Notes: generated by a model not told the origin, from the letters alone. Counted from the first letter of the stretch, positions 25,098 to 33,662 are shown. The stretch is DNA of 64,000 nucleotides from an uncultured Eubacterium sp. (GCA_910577195.1 CAJTLP010000002.1:62001-126000), one strand, 5' to 3'. Translations and numbers: made by a program.

Positions 25098-26611
25098 TAT
25101 TTCCTTGTCTCCTTTTTATAGATGGGACTGTATGCCTTCGGCAGTCTGAAAACAAATTCAGCAGTGTGTTCATCCTCACTCATTGCCCATATGCTTCCGC
25201 CGTGCATTTCCACCATCATTTTTACTATATAAAGTCCGAGTCCTGCACCCTTAGCATCAAGACTTCTTGACTTATCAACCTTATAAAATCTTTCAAACAC
25301 CTTTGAAAGCTCATCTGCTTTGATACCGATACCGCTGTTTTTGATATGAACCTCAACAGCATTATTCAGATCATTCATAGATATTTGGATATATCCGCCT
25401 TCATTGGTAAACTTAACAGCATTATCAAATATATTATAAATCACCTGATAAATCATATCCGTATCTGCTGTAATATATGTCGGACGCAGATTTTCAAGCC
25501 CCTGTATATCAATTTTTTTCTCATCAATCTTCTGCTCAAAGGTGAGAAGAATGTGAATAATCTGATCGGATATATCATAATTGCTCGGCTTCATTTCAAA
25601 GCTGCCCGACTCAATCTTACTCATATTAAGCATAGCAACAACAAGACGGGAAAGACGGCGAATTTCGCCGCTGACTATACCCAGATAATAGTCAGTCTTT
25701 TCTCTGGGTATTGTACCGTCAAGAATGCCGTCAATAAAGCCGCCGATTGATGTCATAGGTGTTCTCAGCTCATGAGAAACATTTGAAACAAAGCTGCGCC
25801 TTGATGATTCCAGCGTATCAAGTGCATCAGCCATATCATTAAATGCCTTGCCGAGCTCCGCAAGCTCATCCTGGCCGCTGATTTTAACTCTGTAAGAGAA
25901 ATCACCGACTGCAAACTGCTTTGCAGCCTTGCTCATCTGCCTCAGCGGTTTAACAAAGCTCTTGGTCAGATGCCAGATACAAATAAATGCAATTGCAAGG
26001 CAAGCCAAGGCGCTGGTCATAAACATTCTCAAAACAGCCATAGCAAGTGAATCACCGCTGGTTTCCGTTGTAGCAAATACCGAGCCGATAATCTGATCAT
26101 TGCTGTAAATCGGATAACCGACAATATAGGAAAGACGTCCGTTAACACTGCCCTTTCCGACATAACCGCCCTCATAAATATTTCTGAGAAGCACATCCCC
26201 CACCTTGAATTCATTATGATAGGAGCAGGGGGGCATTTCACCGTAAAGCGGAATGGAATTCGCTTTTTCCTTGCACAGAATGATATTACCTTCAACATCG
26301 CACACGAACAAATCCGCGTCAATAGAATTTGAAATGATATACAGCGAACTGCATATCATCTCCTTTTCCACAGAATAATAATCATTCATTTCCTGAACTA
26401 CCAGTGTTGATTTGACACTTTCGGCTATTGTCTGCGTATTCTCTTTTAAAAGCTTTGTATTTTCATTCTGGGTGTACACACTTACAAGTATTGTCAGAGT
26501 TGTGCCCAGAATAGTCAGCACCACAAGAAAAATTGCTGCAAACAAGAAAAAATACTTTGCAAATATATTATTCTTCAGGTACTGTCCCTTAAGAGATTCC
26601 CTAACAGACAT
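25097..26611 (-). CDS. Membrane sensor histidine kinase
   Basis: A 504-residue kinase with membrane helices at about 17-46 and 193-215, an extracellular sensor loop of about 145 residues between them with PAS/Cache-like character, a HAMP domain (about 215-268), a HisKA domain with phospho-acceptor His280 (SNVSHELRTP) and an ATPase domain. The N box (YNIFDNAVKFTN) and G2 box (GAGLGLYIVK) are intact; the G1 box reads NSGIGIK where DxGxGI is usual, an Asp-to-Asn change that could alter ATP affinity. Six bases after the regulator gene and overlapping htrA; probably senses envelope stress. Confidence 0.93.
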   Translation of the reverse strand: MSVRESLKGQYLKNNIFAKYFFLFAAIFLVVLTILGTTLTILVSVYTQNENTKLLKENTQTIAESVKSTLVVQEMNDYYSVEKEMICSSLYIISNSIDADLFVCDVEGNIILCKEKANSIPLYGEMPPCSYHNEFKVGDVLLRNIYEGGYVGKGSVNGRLSYIVGYPIYSNDQIIGSVFATTETSGDSLAMAVLRMFMTSALACLAIAFICIWHLTKSFVKPLRQMSKAAKQFAVGDFSYRVKISGQDELAELGKAFNDMADALDTLESSRRSFVSNVSHELRTPMTSIGGFIDGILDGTIPREKTDYYLGIVSGEIRRLSRLVVAMLNMSKIESGSFEMKPSNYDISDQIIHILLTFEQKIDEKKIDIQGLENLRPTYITADTDMIYQVIYNIFDNAVKFTNEGGYIQISMNDLNNAVEVHIKNSGIGIKADELSKVFERFYKVDKSRSLDAKGAGLGLYIVKMMVEMHGGSIWAMSEDEHTAEFVFRLPKAYSPIYKKETRK

Positions 26612-26616
26612 TTATA

Positions 26617-27312
26617 TTATTCCTTTGTTTCAAATTTATATCCAACACCCCACACGGTCTTGAGTGACCATTTGTCTGAAACACCTTCAAGCTTTTCACG
26701 CAGACGCTTTACATGCACATCAACTGTACGTGAATCGCCGTAATAGTCAAAACCCCACACCTCGTCAAGAAGCTGGTCACGTGTATAAACTCTGTTTGGA
26801 TTTGAAGCAAAGTGATAAATAAGCTCAAGCTCTTTAGGCGGAGTATCAATCGTTTCGCCCTTTACCTTAAGCTCGTAATTAATAATATTGATTTCAAGAT
26901 TATCATAAACAACAACTTTTTTTGTATTATCATCGGCAGTTGTATTACCGCTTGTTCTTCTGAGAACAGCCTTAACTCTCGCCATAACCTCTTTTGCATC
27001 AAAAGGCTTTGTAACATAATCGTCTGCACCAAGCTCAAGACCAAGCACCTTGTCAAAGGTTTCACCCTTTGCGGTGAGCATAATAATCGGTGCGCTTGAT
27101 GTCTTCCTTATCTCACGGCAAACCTGCCAGCCGTCCATCTTAGGAAGCATAATATCAAGTAAAACCAGTTCAGGTGATTTTGTCTGAAATACATTAACTG
27201 CTTCCTGTCCGTCATTGGCAACGAATACGGTATACCCCTCATTTTCAAGATACAGTTTAAGCAGTTCACAGATGTTATGATCATCATCAACTACAAGAAT
27301 CTTTGTACTCAT
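26617..27312 (-). CDS. OmpR-family response regulator
   Basis: A 231-residue regulator. The receiver domain carries Asp9-Asp11, the phospho-acceptor Asp53 (LVLLDIMLPKMDGW), Thr81 region (IIMLTAKGE) and the KPF lysine. The winged-helix DNA-binding domain (about 130-228) has the DEVWGFDYYGDSRTVDVHVKRLREKL recognition region. First gene of the operon with the sensor kinase and HtrA; AAAGGAG ribosome site. It likely activates its own operon; no direct repeat operator could be defined by eye in the short upstream gap. Confidence 0.95.
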   Translation of the reverse strand: MSTKILVVDDDHNICELLKLYLENEGYTVFVANDGQEAVNVFQTKSPELVLLDIMLPKMDGWQVCREIRKTSSAPIIMLTAKGETFDKVLGLELGADDYVTKPFDAKEVMARVKAVLRRTSGNTTADDNTKKVVVYDNLEINIINYELKVKGETIDTPPKELELIYHFASNPNRVYTRDQLLDEVWGFDYYGDSRTVDVHVKRLREKLEGVSDKWSLKTVWGVGYKFETKE

Positions 27313-27447
27313 TTCGTTTTCTCCTTTTCTTTATGTGGTAATTTTATCACCGTAAATTAATGTTTTTTTGTTTTTTTAGTAAATAATTTTTTAAGTTTTT
27401 TAACATTTTTTGAATGTTTTTCCGTCAGTTGTTCATTTTTTACTGTT

Positions 27448-28680
27448 TTACCATTCTTTGCTTCGTTTTTCACAGCTTTCAACAAAGTCGATAAACTGCT
27501 TTGCACATCGCGGAGACCTGCCGCCGCGTCGTGTTGCCCACTGCTCCGCCTTGAAAACCAAGTGTTCCTCGTCCACATCAAGACCTCTGTCCGCCGCAAT
27601 TTTTCTGACAATATCCTGATACTCAAATTTATTCGGATTCAGGAATGTAATTGTAAGACCGAATCTGTCCGAAAGACTTAACTGCTCCTGCATTGTATCG
27701 CCGCGGTTCACGTCATTCTCACGGTCGGAGAAATTTTCCTTAATAAGATGACGTCTGTTTGATGTAGCATATATAAGTATATTGGACTGCCTGCCCGAAA
27801 GTGAACCCTCCAGTGCTGCCTTGAGCTCGCTGAAGGATGTATCATTTGAATCAAAGCTCAGATCATCAATATAAATAATGAACTTCATCGGTGAGCCTGC
27901 AAGTTGCTCACGTATCAGACCAAGATCTGCAACTGCACTTTTCGGTATTTCAATCATTCTGAGTCCCTGATTATGATATTCGTTCAAAAGAGCATGCACG
28001 GTTGAACTTTTTCCGGTACCTCTGTCACCGTAAAGCAGAACATTGTTTGCAGGATGACCTGAAAGAAAGCTTTCCGTATTATCAATAACCTTCTGCCTCT
28101 GCACCTCGTAATTTTTCAGGTGATCAAGAGTTATCAAATCGGTTATGGTTACAGGGCATATCTCTTTATTTCTCCAGGTGAAAGCAATATGCTTTGCATA
28201 CTTACCATATCCGTTTGTACGGTGATATGAAATCAGCTCAGCCGTCTGCTTATCCCAGTTTTTCTTAAGAGGAGCAACAGGAGTGCCTGTATCCCAATGA
28301 GGCATTGATTCAAGTATTTCCTTAAAATCGCCATTATCAACAGAGTTATAAATATCCTTTGAGGTAACAGAAGCAATTTGCTCCAGCTTCATAAGATCAA
28401 GTCTTACTGCATCTGTTATTGAAGATGAAAGCGCATCCACCTTTTCTGAGCAGGCATAACGAGTAAAAATATTATCATCTGTCAAAATACATTTTGATAT
28501 ATATTCCTTCAATGCTCCGTTTTTAGAAACCATCTTAAAGAAATCACTGTACTTTCTTAAAACACTCTCTTCCGAAATGCTGTCAATCAAATCATAAAGG
28601 GCATGAATAATAACATCATTTTTTAAATCGTAAATACAAAGCGTATCAATATAATACTTTATTCTTTTTAGCTTATCCAT
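27448..28680 (-). CDS. DUF815 AAA+ ATPase
   Basis: A 410-residue ATPase. The N-terminal 190 residues are a helical region of unknown role. The AAA+ module has a Walker A motif GDRGTGKS (218-225), Walker B FIIYIDDLSFD (267-277), a sensor-1 like ATSNRRHL and a closing region RRGGRSPRCAKQF. DUF815 proteins are widespread in Firmicutes and Proteobacteria but their client is unknown. GGAAGTGAT before 28680 supports this start; longer frames to 28899 run into the promoter of the divergent GntR gene. Monocistronic. Confidence 0.88.
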   Translation of the reverse strand: MDKLKRIKYYIDTLCIYDLKNDVIIHALYDLIDSISEESVLRKYSDFFKMVSKNGALKEYISKCILTDDNIFTRYACSEKVDALSSSITDAVRLDLMKLEQIASVTSKDIYNSVDNGDFKEILESMPHWDTGTPVAPLKKNWDKQTAELISYHRTNGYGKYAKHIAFTWRNKEICPVTITDLITLDHLKNYEVQRQKVIDNTESFLSGHPANNVLLYGDRGTGKSSTVHALLNEYHNQGLRMIEIPKSAVADLGLIREQLAGSPMKFIIYIDDLSFDSNDTSFSELKAALEGSLSGRQSNILIYATSNRRHLIKENFSDRENDVNRGDTMQEQLSLSDRFGLTITFLNPNKFEYQDIVRKIAADRGLDVDEEHLVFKAEQWATRRGGRSPRCAKQFIDFVESCEKRSKEW

Positions 28681-28812
28681 TTTATCACTTCCGAATGATT
28701 TATCTCGCATATATAATAAAACATTATATTGGATTTTACAAGAGATATAGCAATAATTACTTAAATCAAAGGTGTATTTTTCGCATTTCATTGTAAGATG
28801 TCTGACAACGTA

Positions 28813-28842
28813 TTGACTTGTTAGCATATTCTGTGTTATCAT
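28813..28842 (+). promoter_or_regulatory. Promoter of the GntR-family regulator
   Basis: TTGACT (28813-28818), an 18-base spacer and TATCAT (28837-28842), 21 bases before the start codon. Confidence 0.55.
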
Positions 28843-28862
28843 ATTGGCAAAGAGGTGTACAT

Positions 28863-29525
28863 ATGAGTAAATCAGCAATGCTTGCAGACAGCACAGCACA
28901 ACAGATTATAAAAATGATTGAAGAGGAAAACCGATTTTCAGTCGGCGACAAGCTCCCTAACGAAAACGATCTCGCAGGCGAGCTCGGCGTAAGCCGATCC
29001 ACCTTAAGAGAGGCAATAAAAATACTCACCACAAACGGCATCCTTGAAATAAGACGAGGCAAGGGAACCTTTGTAACATCAAACACAATTATCAATTCAA
29101 ACAACCTCAGCGATATTGCATCAGGACTTGACGATCTGTTTGAAATGAGGCTTATGTTTGAGCCTGAATGTGCGTATTTAGCCGCAAAAAGAGCCACAGA
29201 CGAGGAAATTGACACCATATGCTATTATGGTAATGAAATTGAAAAAAAGATTCTAAGCGGCGAGGACAGAACCTTTGAAGAACAGAAATTCCACGAGAGC
29301 ATTGCAAATGCCACGCACAATTCGTTTGTGAAACAGTTTATGCCAATTATCTTCAATGCAATCAAAAAAGGTGTTGTTGTTCTGACAAAAGACAAAAACG
29401 TAAGTGACGATAATATGAATGATGACAGGCTGATAATGGAGTTCATAAAAAAGCGTAACGCAGAGGGAGCAAGAACAGCGATGAAGCTGCACATCATACA
29501 CGCAATTGAGGGCCTGAAAAAATAA
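28863..29525 (+). CDS. GntR/FadR-family transcriptional regulator
   Basis: A 220-residue repressor-type protein: an N-terminal winged helix (about 8-75; LPNENDLAGELGVSRSTLRE and RRGKGTFV) and a C-terminal FCD helical domain (about 90-215) with candidate metal/ligand residues in EMRLMFEPE and the His residues of KFHESIANATHN and KLHIIHAIEG. The FCD group usually answers to carboxylic acids or sugar acids. It lies 124 bp before ilvC on the same strand, but ilvC has its own consensus promoter, so control of ilvC is possible but unproven. An AAAGAGGTG site favours 28863 over 28818. Confidence 0.9.
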   Translation: MSKSAMLADSTAQQIIKMIEEENRFSVGDKLPNENDLAGELGVSRSTLREAIKILTTNGILEIRRGKGTFVTSNTIINSNNLSDIASGLDDLFEMRLMFEPECAYLAAKRATDEEIDTICYYGNEIEKKILSGEDRTFEEQKFHESIANATHNSFVKQFMPIIFNAIKKGVVVLTKDKNVSDDNMNDDRLIMEFIKKRNAEGARTAMKLHIIHAIEGLKK

Positions 29526-29549
29526 TAAAAATTTAATTTCATTTTACAG

Positions 29550-29578
29550 TTGACATTAGACATCACACAAGCTATAAT
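29550..29578 (+). promoter_or_regulatory. Consensus sigma-A promoter of ilvC
   Basis: TTGACA (29550-29555), 17 bases, TATAAT (29573-29578). A hairpin AAATGAGT/ACTCATTT (29597-29604 and 29614-29621) lies in the leader before the TTGGAGG ribosome site; it is too AT-rich to be a good terminator. Confidence 0.85.
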
Positions 29579-29648
29579 ATGAATTAACAAAAATACAAAT
29601 GAGTAGTCATACAACTCATTTGAAATAAATTTATTGGAGGAAAACAAA

Positions 29649-30665
29649 ATGGCAGAAGCTAAGATTTTCTACGAATCAGATTGTAATCTTGATGTTCTCT
29701 CAGGCAAGACCGTTGCTATCATCGGTTTCGGCTCACAGGGACACGCACACGCACTTAACCTTCACGAGAGCGGTGTTAATGTAATCGTTGGTCTTTATGA
29801 AGGTTCAAAATCATGGAAGCACGTTGAGGAGCTCGGTCTCACAGTTATGACAACCGCTGAGGCTACAAAGGCTGCTGACGTTATCATGATTCTCACACCG
29901 GATGAGAGACAGGCTGCTATCTATAAGAAAGATATTGAACCAAACCTCACTGAGGGTAAGGCTCTCGCATTTGCTCACGGCTTCAACATCCACTTCAAGC
30001 AGATCGTACCTCCGTCAAACATTGACGTATTTATGATTGCTCCTAAGGCTCCGGGTCACACTGTACGTTCAGAGTACAAAGAGGGCAAGGGTACTCCTTG
30101 TCTTGTTGCTGTATATCAGGACGCTACAGGCCACTGCCTTGATACTGCTCTTGCTTACGGTGCAGGTATCGGCGGTGCTCGTGCAGCTATCCTTGAGACA
30201 ACCTTCAAGACAGAGACAGAGACTGACCTCTTCGGTGAACAGGCTGTTCTTTGCGGTGGTGTTACAGCTCTTATGAAGGCTGGCTTTGAAACACTTGTTG
30301 AAGCCGGTTACGACCCAAGAAATGCTTACTTTGAGTGTATCCACGAGATGAAGCTCATCGTTGACCTTATCTATTCAGGCGGTTTCTCAAAGATGAGATA
30401 CTCAATCTCAAACACTGCTGAGTATGGTGATTATCAGATTGGTAAGAGAATTATCACTGAGGACACTAAGAAAGAGATGAAGAAGGTTCTTGAAGAGATT
30501 CAGGACGGTACATTCGCATCTGAGTTCATCACAGAGGCTAACAACGGTTGGGCTCACTTCAAGGCTAAGAGAGCTCTTGAGACTGAGCATCAGCTTGAGA
30601 AGGTTGGCGAAGGCATCCGTGCTATGTACAGCTGGAACGGCGAGGATAAGTACGCAGAGAAATAA
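29649..30665 (+). CDS. ilvC: Ketol-acid reductoisomerase
   Basis: Second step of valine/isoleucine synthesis: isomerises and reduces acetolactate or acetohydroxybutyrate. A class I enzyme of 338 residues with the NADPH Rossmann motif GFGSQGHAHALNL (26-38) and metal ligands in the knotted domain (EVD/E-type region ETETDLFGEQAVLCGG and CIHEMKLIVDLIY). The start at 29649 follows GGAGGAAAACAAA. The gene uses unusually many GCT, CTC and AAG codons compared with its neighbours, a sign of high expression that agrees with its perfect promoter. Other branched-chain genes are not adjacent. Confidence 0.97.
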   Translation: MAEAKIFYESDCNLDVLSGKTVAIIGFGSQGHAHALNLHESGVNVIVGLYEGSKSWKHVEELGLTVMTTAEATKAADVIMILTPDERQAAIYKKDIEPNLTEGKALAFAHGFNIHFKQIVPPSNIDVFMIAPKAPGHTVRSEYKEGKGTPCLVAVYQDATGHCLDTALAYGAGIGGARAAILETTFKTETETDLFGEQAVLCGGVTALMKAGFETLVEAGYDPRNAYFECIHEMKLIVDLIYSGGFSKMRYSISNTAEYGDYQIGKRIITEDTKKEMKKVLEEIQDGTFASEFITEANNGWAHFKAKRALETEHQLEKVGEGIRAMYSWNGEDKYAEK

Positions 30666-30695
30666 GAATAATTAATATTTATTCATGATGAATAG

Positions 30696-30721
30696 GCTGT
30701 CTCAGACTTTACTGAGACAGC
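30696..30721 (+). terminator. Terminator after ilvC
   Basis: GCTGTCTCAG (30696-30705) with CTGAGACAGC (30712-30721), then TTTTTTATTT. Confidence 0.92.
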
Positions 30722-30728
30722 TTTTTTA

Positions 30729-30757
30729 TTTACTTTATCAAATAAATATGATATAAT
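30729..30757 (+). promoter_or_regulatory. Promoter of hpt
   Basis: TTTACT (30729-30734), 17 bases, TATAAT (30752-30757). The -10 region lies in an AT palindrome (ATGATATAATTATATATCAT) that could be an operator. Confidence 0.55.
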
Positions 30758-30794
30758 TATATATCATATATAAAGTTGTATAAGAGGAGAAGCT

Positions 30795-31334
30795 ATGAAC
30801 AAGGATATTGAAAAGATTTTAGTTACCGAAGAGGAATTGGCAGAGATAACAAAAAAATTGGGTGAACAGATCACACGTGATTATGCAGAAAAAAAGCTGC
30901 TGATTGTCGGTGTGTTAAAAGGCTCAATCTATTTCTTAACCGACCTTTCAAGGCATATTGATTTACCCTGCCAGATTGATTTTATTCAGGCATCAAGCTA
31001 CGGCAGCAGCACTGTATCAAGCGGTGTAATCAAAATCACAAAGGACATAGCTGAAGATCTTACAGGCTTTGATGTTCTCCTTGTTGAAGATATACTTGAT
31101 ACAGGCAAAACGCTTAAGCATATACACGATATGCTTATCAAAAGAAATCCTGAGTCAATCGCGGTCATTACTCTGCTGGACAAGCCGTCAAGACGCGAGG
31201 CTGATATCCACGCTGACTATGTTGGTGTGGATGTTCCGAATGCTTTTGTTGTGGGTTACGGTCTTGACTATGATCAATTCTACAGAAATCTCCCTTATAT
31301 AGGTATACTCAAAGAGGAAGTATATAAAAAATAA
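30795..31334 (+). CDS. hpt: Hypoxanthine phosphoribosyltransferase
   Basis: Salvages hypoxanthine (and usually guanine) with PRPP. The 179-residue protein has the PRPP-binding motif LLVEDILDTGKTL (95-107), the GVLKGSIYFLTDL loop and the purine-contact FVVGYGLDYDQFYRNLPYIG segment. GAGGAGAAGCT precedes the start. It stands alone between ilvC and the cobalamin riboswitch. Confidence 0.96.
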   Translation: MNKDIEKILVTEEELAEITKKLGEQITRDYAEKKLLIVGVLKGSIYFLTDLSRHIDLPCQIDFIQASSYGSSTVSSGVIKITKDIAEDLTGFDVLLVEDILDTGKTLKHIHDMLIKRNPESIAVITLLDKPSRREADIHADYVGVDVPNAFVVGYGLDYDQFYRNLPYIGILKEEVYKK

Positions 31335-31362
31335 TTGACATATCCTTTTATGATGATATACT
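31335..31362 (+). promoter_or_regulatory. Promoter of the cobalamin-riboswitch operon
   Basis: TTGACA (31335-31340), a 16-base spacer and TATACT (31357-31362), beginning at the hpt stop codon and just before the riboswitch. Confidence 0.7.
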
Positions 31363-31377
31363 ATATGTGAAATAAAT

Positions 31378-31568
31378 ATCAGCGGTTTTCAGCAGTGCCG
31401 ATTATGGTGTGCTGAAATGAAAAGGGAATCAGGTGAGAATCCTGAGCAACCGCCATTACCGTATTTGATGAAGCAATTACACAGGCCATTGGGAAACTGA
31501 GAAGGCGTAATCTGCATGTATGTTTTTACTATATCATAAGTCGGGAGACCTGCCGTGAACATAAATTC
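31378..31568 (+). promoter_or_regulatory. Cobalamin (adenosylcobalamin-type) riboswitch
   Basis: The leader shows the conserved cobalamin-aptamer blocks in order: AAAAGGGAATCAGGTG with GAATCCTGAGCAACCGCCA, then GCCATTGGGAAACTGAGAAGGC, and finally the AGTCGGGAGACCTGCC element near 31542-31557. The element controls the operon of the DUF4430 lipoprotein and the toroid protein. In the usual logic, bound cobalamin shuts expression off; here the switch end is a terminator stem that also covers the ribosome site (31623-31654). Confidence 0.93.
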
Positions 31569-31622
31569 AGCTTTGGGCAAGTGGGAAAGCAATGGATTCA
31601 ATTTATAGGTCCTACTATAACT

Positions 31623-31654
31623 ATACCCCTGTCCAAATGACAGGGGTATTTTTT
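31623..31654 (+). terminator. Riboswitch expression platform: terminator overlapping the ribosome site
   Basis: ATACCCCTGTC (31623-31633) pairs with GACAGGGGTAT (31639-31649), followed at once by a T run and the ATG at 31655. The 3' arm holds AGGGGT, the only Shine-Dalgarno-like sequence before the start, so the hairpin can block both transcription and translation. Confidence 0.8.
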
Positions 31655-32428
31655 ATGAAAAAATTTTCAGCTATATTGCTTTCCATTATAATGTGCATTA
31701 CCTTTTTCGGATGCAGTGCAGATAAAACGGAATTAAAGGATTCGCAAATCACTGCTGTTCAGTCTACAATAAAAGCAGAAACCACATCAGACACAAACGA
31801 CAGCACATCCGTAATAAAAGCCGATGATACAACACAAAGCAGTGAGTCAAGCAAAAACAAAACCGATAAAAGCAGGTTAACAACAAAGAGTTCCGCAAGC
31901 ACAAAGAATGCTGCAGATTCAAGAACGACCAAAGCTTCTGCGAAAAATACTGAAAAAACATCAACAAGCAAAAAAACCACAAAAAATAAATCTTCCACAG
32001 CACAGTCAACCACTAAAAAGAAAACGACTACTACAAAAAAGCAGACAACTACCTCATCTACCATCACCTGCACTGTAACGGTTGAGTGCAAAAGCATACT
32101 CAAAAATACGGACAAGCTTGCTGACGGACACGCACCATATGTTCCGTCTGACGGATATTTTATCAACGGCTGTACGGTTACACTGGCGAATGGCAGCAGT
32201 GCCTATGATGCCGTTCAGCTTGCCTGCAATAAACAGGGTGTACATATGACCACTGTCAACAGCGGATACGGCAAATATGTTAAAGGCTTTAACAACATTG
32301 ATGAAAAGGACTGCGGCAGCCAGAGCGGCTGGCTTTACTTTGTGAACGGAAGCTCACCTTCAAAAAGCTGCAGCAAATACAAGCTTTCAAACGGCGATAA
32401 CGTTGTATTTTCATACACGTGCAAATAA
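31655..32428 (+). CDS. DUF4430 (transcobalamin C-terminal-like) lipoprotein, candidate B12 binder
   Basis: A 257-residue lipoprotein. The signal peptide ends at Cys20 (FFGC). Residues about 23-135 form a Ser/Thr/Lys-rich spacer suited to reach through the wall. Residues about 137-257 form a DUF4430 domain, the family that includes the beta domain of animal transcobalamin and intrinsic factor; the motif SGWLYFVNG and the NGDNVVFSYTC ending are clear. Seven cysteines in the domain could pair as disulfides. The upstream cobalamin riboswitch strongly suggests corrinoid binding, though DUF4430 also occurs in proteins of other roles. The start at 31655 is chosen because earlier starts lie inside the riboswitch. 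The toroid gene follows 25 bp later. Confidence 0.88.
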   Translation: MKKFSAILLSIIMCITFFGCSADKTELKDSQITAVQSTIKAETTSDTNDSTSVIKADDTTQSSESSKNKTDKSRLTTKSSASTKNAADSRTTKASAKNTEKTSTSKKTTKNKSSTAQSTTKKKTTTTKKQTTTSSTITCTVTVECKSILKNTDKLADGHAPYVPSDGYFINGCTVTLANGSSAYDAVQLACNKQGVHMTTVNSGYGKYVKGFNNIDEKDCGSQSGWLYFVNGSSPSKSCSKYKLSNGDNVVFSYTCK

Positions 32429-32453
32429 ACAATAAAATTTCAGGAGGACAAAA

Positions 32454-33596
32454 ATGAAAAAAATCTTATCACTCATCACTGCAATTTGCATTATGCTTAT
32501 GACAAGCGTTACAGCTTTTGCAGCAGAGGTACCAAGCTCAGAAAAGGTAAAGGCTCAGATTGACGGAGCAGCTGCCTACATCACAAAGGACGTACAGAGC
32601 TACGGCGTTGACCAGGCACTTGATTTCTGTATGATAGCAGATTCAGGGGCTGATGTATCAAAATACAAAGACGGATTTATCAAAGATGTAAAAAGCAATC
32701 TTGACACAAACAAGGGAAAAATCGTTTCTGCATACGGTGAAAATTTAACAACCTACGGTGCAGTAATCATTGCCTTAACCGCTTTGGATGAGGACATTTC
32801 GGATTTCTATGGATATGATATCGGCAAGGCTTTCCTTGCTATGGACCCTACTGTGGAGCCTGTATCACTCAACTACTACAGAATCATCACACAGGGTGCA
32901 TTCTATTGCGACAATTCAGATGAATTTCTGACAAAGGTATGCGACACATATATTGCAAACCACTACACTCTGGGAAAGGGTGTTGATTACTACGGATACT
33001 CCTGTGACAACACTGCATACTTTATTGATGCCATTTCCTATGGATATTACGCAACAGATAAGTACGAGGATATCCTCAAGGACGCTATAGCAGTTCTTGA
33101 CACGTACAAGGTTGACGGCGGCTACTGCTTCAATCCGGAATACGGCAAGGAGCCGAACGCGGACTCAACCGCCCTTGCACTTATGGCACACAGTGCATAT
33201 ATTGCAGACATAGGTAATCTTGACAAGCACTATGAAACCGTAAACGGCATTTATGCTGACCTTTGTAAATTTGAAGGATCAGGCACAGGCATTTTCACCT
33301 ATGACGGTGATGACAGCATGTACACAACAAAAGAAGCACTGATTGCACTTTCCTATTATTACTGGGATGTAGTATTCCAGGAAATGCCTGATGATGAAAC
33401 ACCGACTGACGACGGCGAAACCACAACAGCAATTACATCAGAGCCGACAACTGCTAAACCAAAAACAACTGTTTCAGCTGCAAACACATCAAAAAAATCA
33501 CCTGCAACAGGCAGCAATGCAGCGGCTGTTTCAGCGGCAGCTGCATTCATTGCAGCAACCGGTATGTTAGCTGTTCTTAAGAAAAAAGAAAAGTAA
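32454..33596 (+). CDS. Secreted alpha/alpha-toroid (prenyltransferase-like) protein with wall-sorting-like tail
   Basis: A 380-residue exported protein. The signal peptide is residues 1-23 (AFA|AE). The body (about 25-310) shows repeating helical units: LTTYGAVIIALTALDEDI, DNTAYFIDAISYGYYAT, GGYCFNPEYG, ADSTALALMAHSAY and YTTKEALIALSYYYWD. These follow the prenyltransferase/squalene-cyclase alpha-alpha toroid also used by the N-terminal domain of intrinsic factor and transcobalamin. A Thr/Pro linker then leads to KKSPATGSN, a hydrophobic stretch and KKKEK, a sorting-signal layout with SPATG in place of LPxTG. With the DUF4430 gene upstream it would supply the other half of a split transcobalamin-like B12 binder. 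GGAGGAC precedes the start. Confidence 0.8.
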   Translation: MKKILSLITAICIMLMTSVTAFAAEVPSSEKVKAQIDGAAAYITKDVQSYGVDQALDFCMIADSGADVSKYKDGFIKDVKSNLDTNKGKIVSAYGENLTTYGAVIIALTALDEDISDFYGYDIGKAFLAMDPTVEPVSLNYYRIITQGAFYCDNSDEFLTKVCDTYIANHYTLGKGVDYYGYSCDNTAYFIDAISYGYYATDKYEDILKDAIAVLDTYKVDGGYCFNPEYGKEPNADSTALALMAHSAYIADIGNLDKHYETVNGIYADLCKFEGSGTGIFTYDGDDSMYTTKEALIALSYYYWDVVFQEMPDDETPTDDGETTTAITSEPTTAKPKTTVSAANTSKKSPATGSNAAAVSAAAAFIAATGMLAVLKKKEK

Positions 33597-33616
33597 TATA
33601 CGTATATAAAATAAAC

Positions 33617-33646
33617 CCGGATATGTTAATCTGATAACATATCCGG
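33617..33646. terminator. Bidirectional terminator after the B12-related operon
   Basis: CCGGATATGTTA (33617-33628) with TAACATATCCGG (33635-33646), followed by ATTTTTATTT on the plus strand; also serves the convergent GH20 gene. Confidence 0.9.
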
Positions 33647-33662
33647 ATTTTTATTTATGAAA

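Noticed and set aside
27357..27626. Minus-strand ORF of 89 aa after the DUF815 gene.
   Set aside because: It overlaps the 3' end of the DUF815 gene in another frame and consists largely of basic low-complexity sequence from T/A runs.
31592..31654. An upstream in-frame start for the DUF4430 lipoprotein (adds 21 residues).
   Set aside because: It would start inside the riboswitch region, lacks a ribosome site, and the extension spoils the signal peptide.
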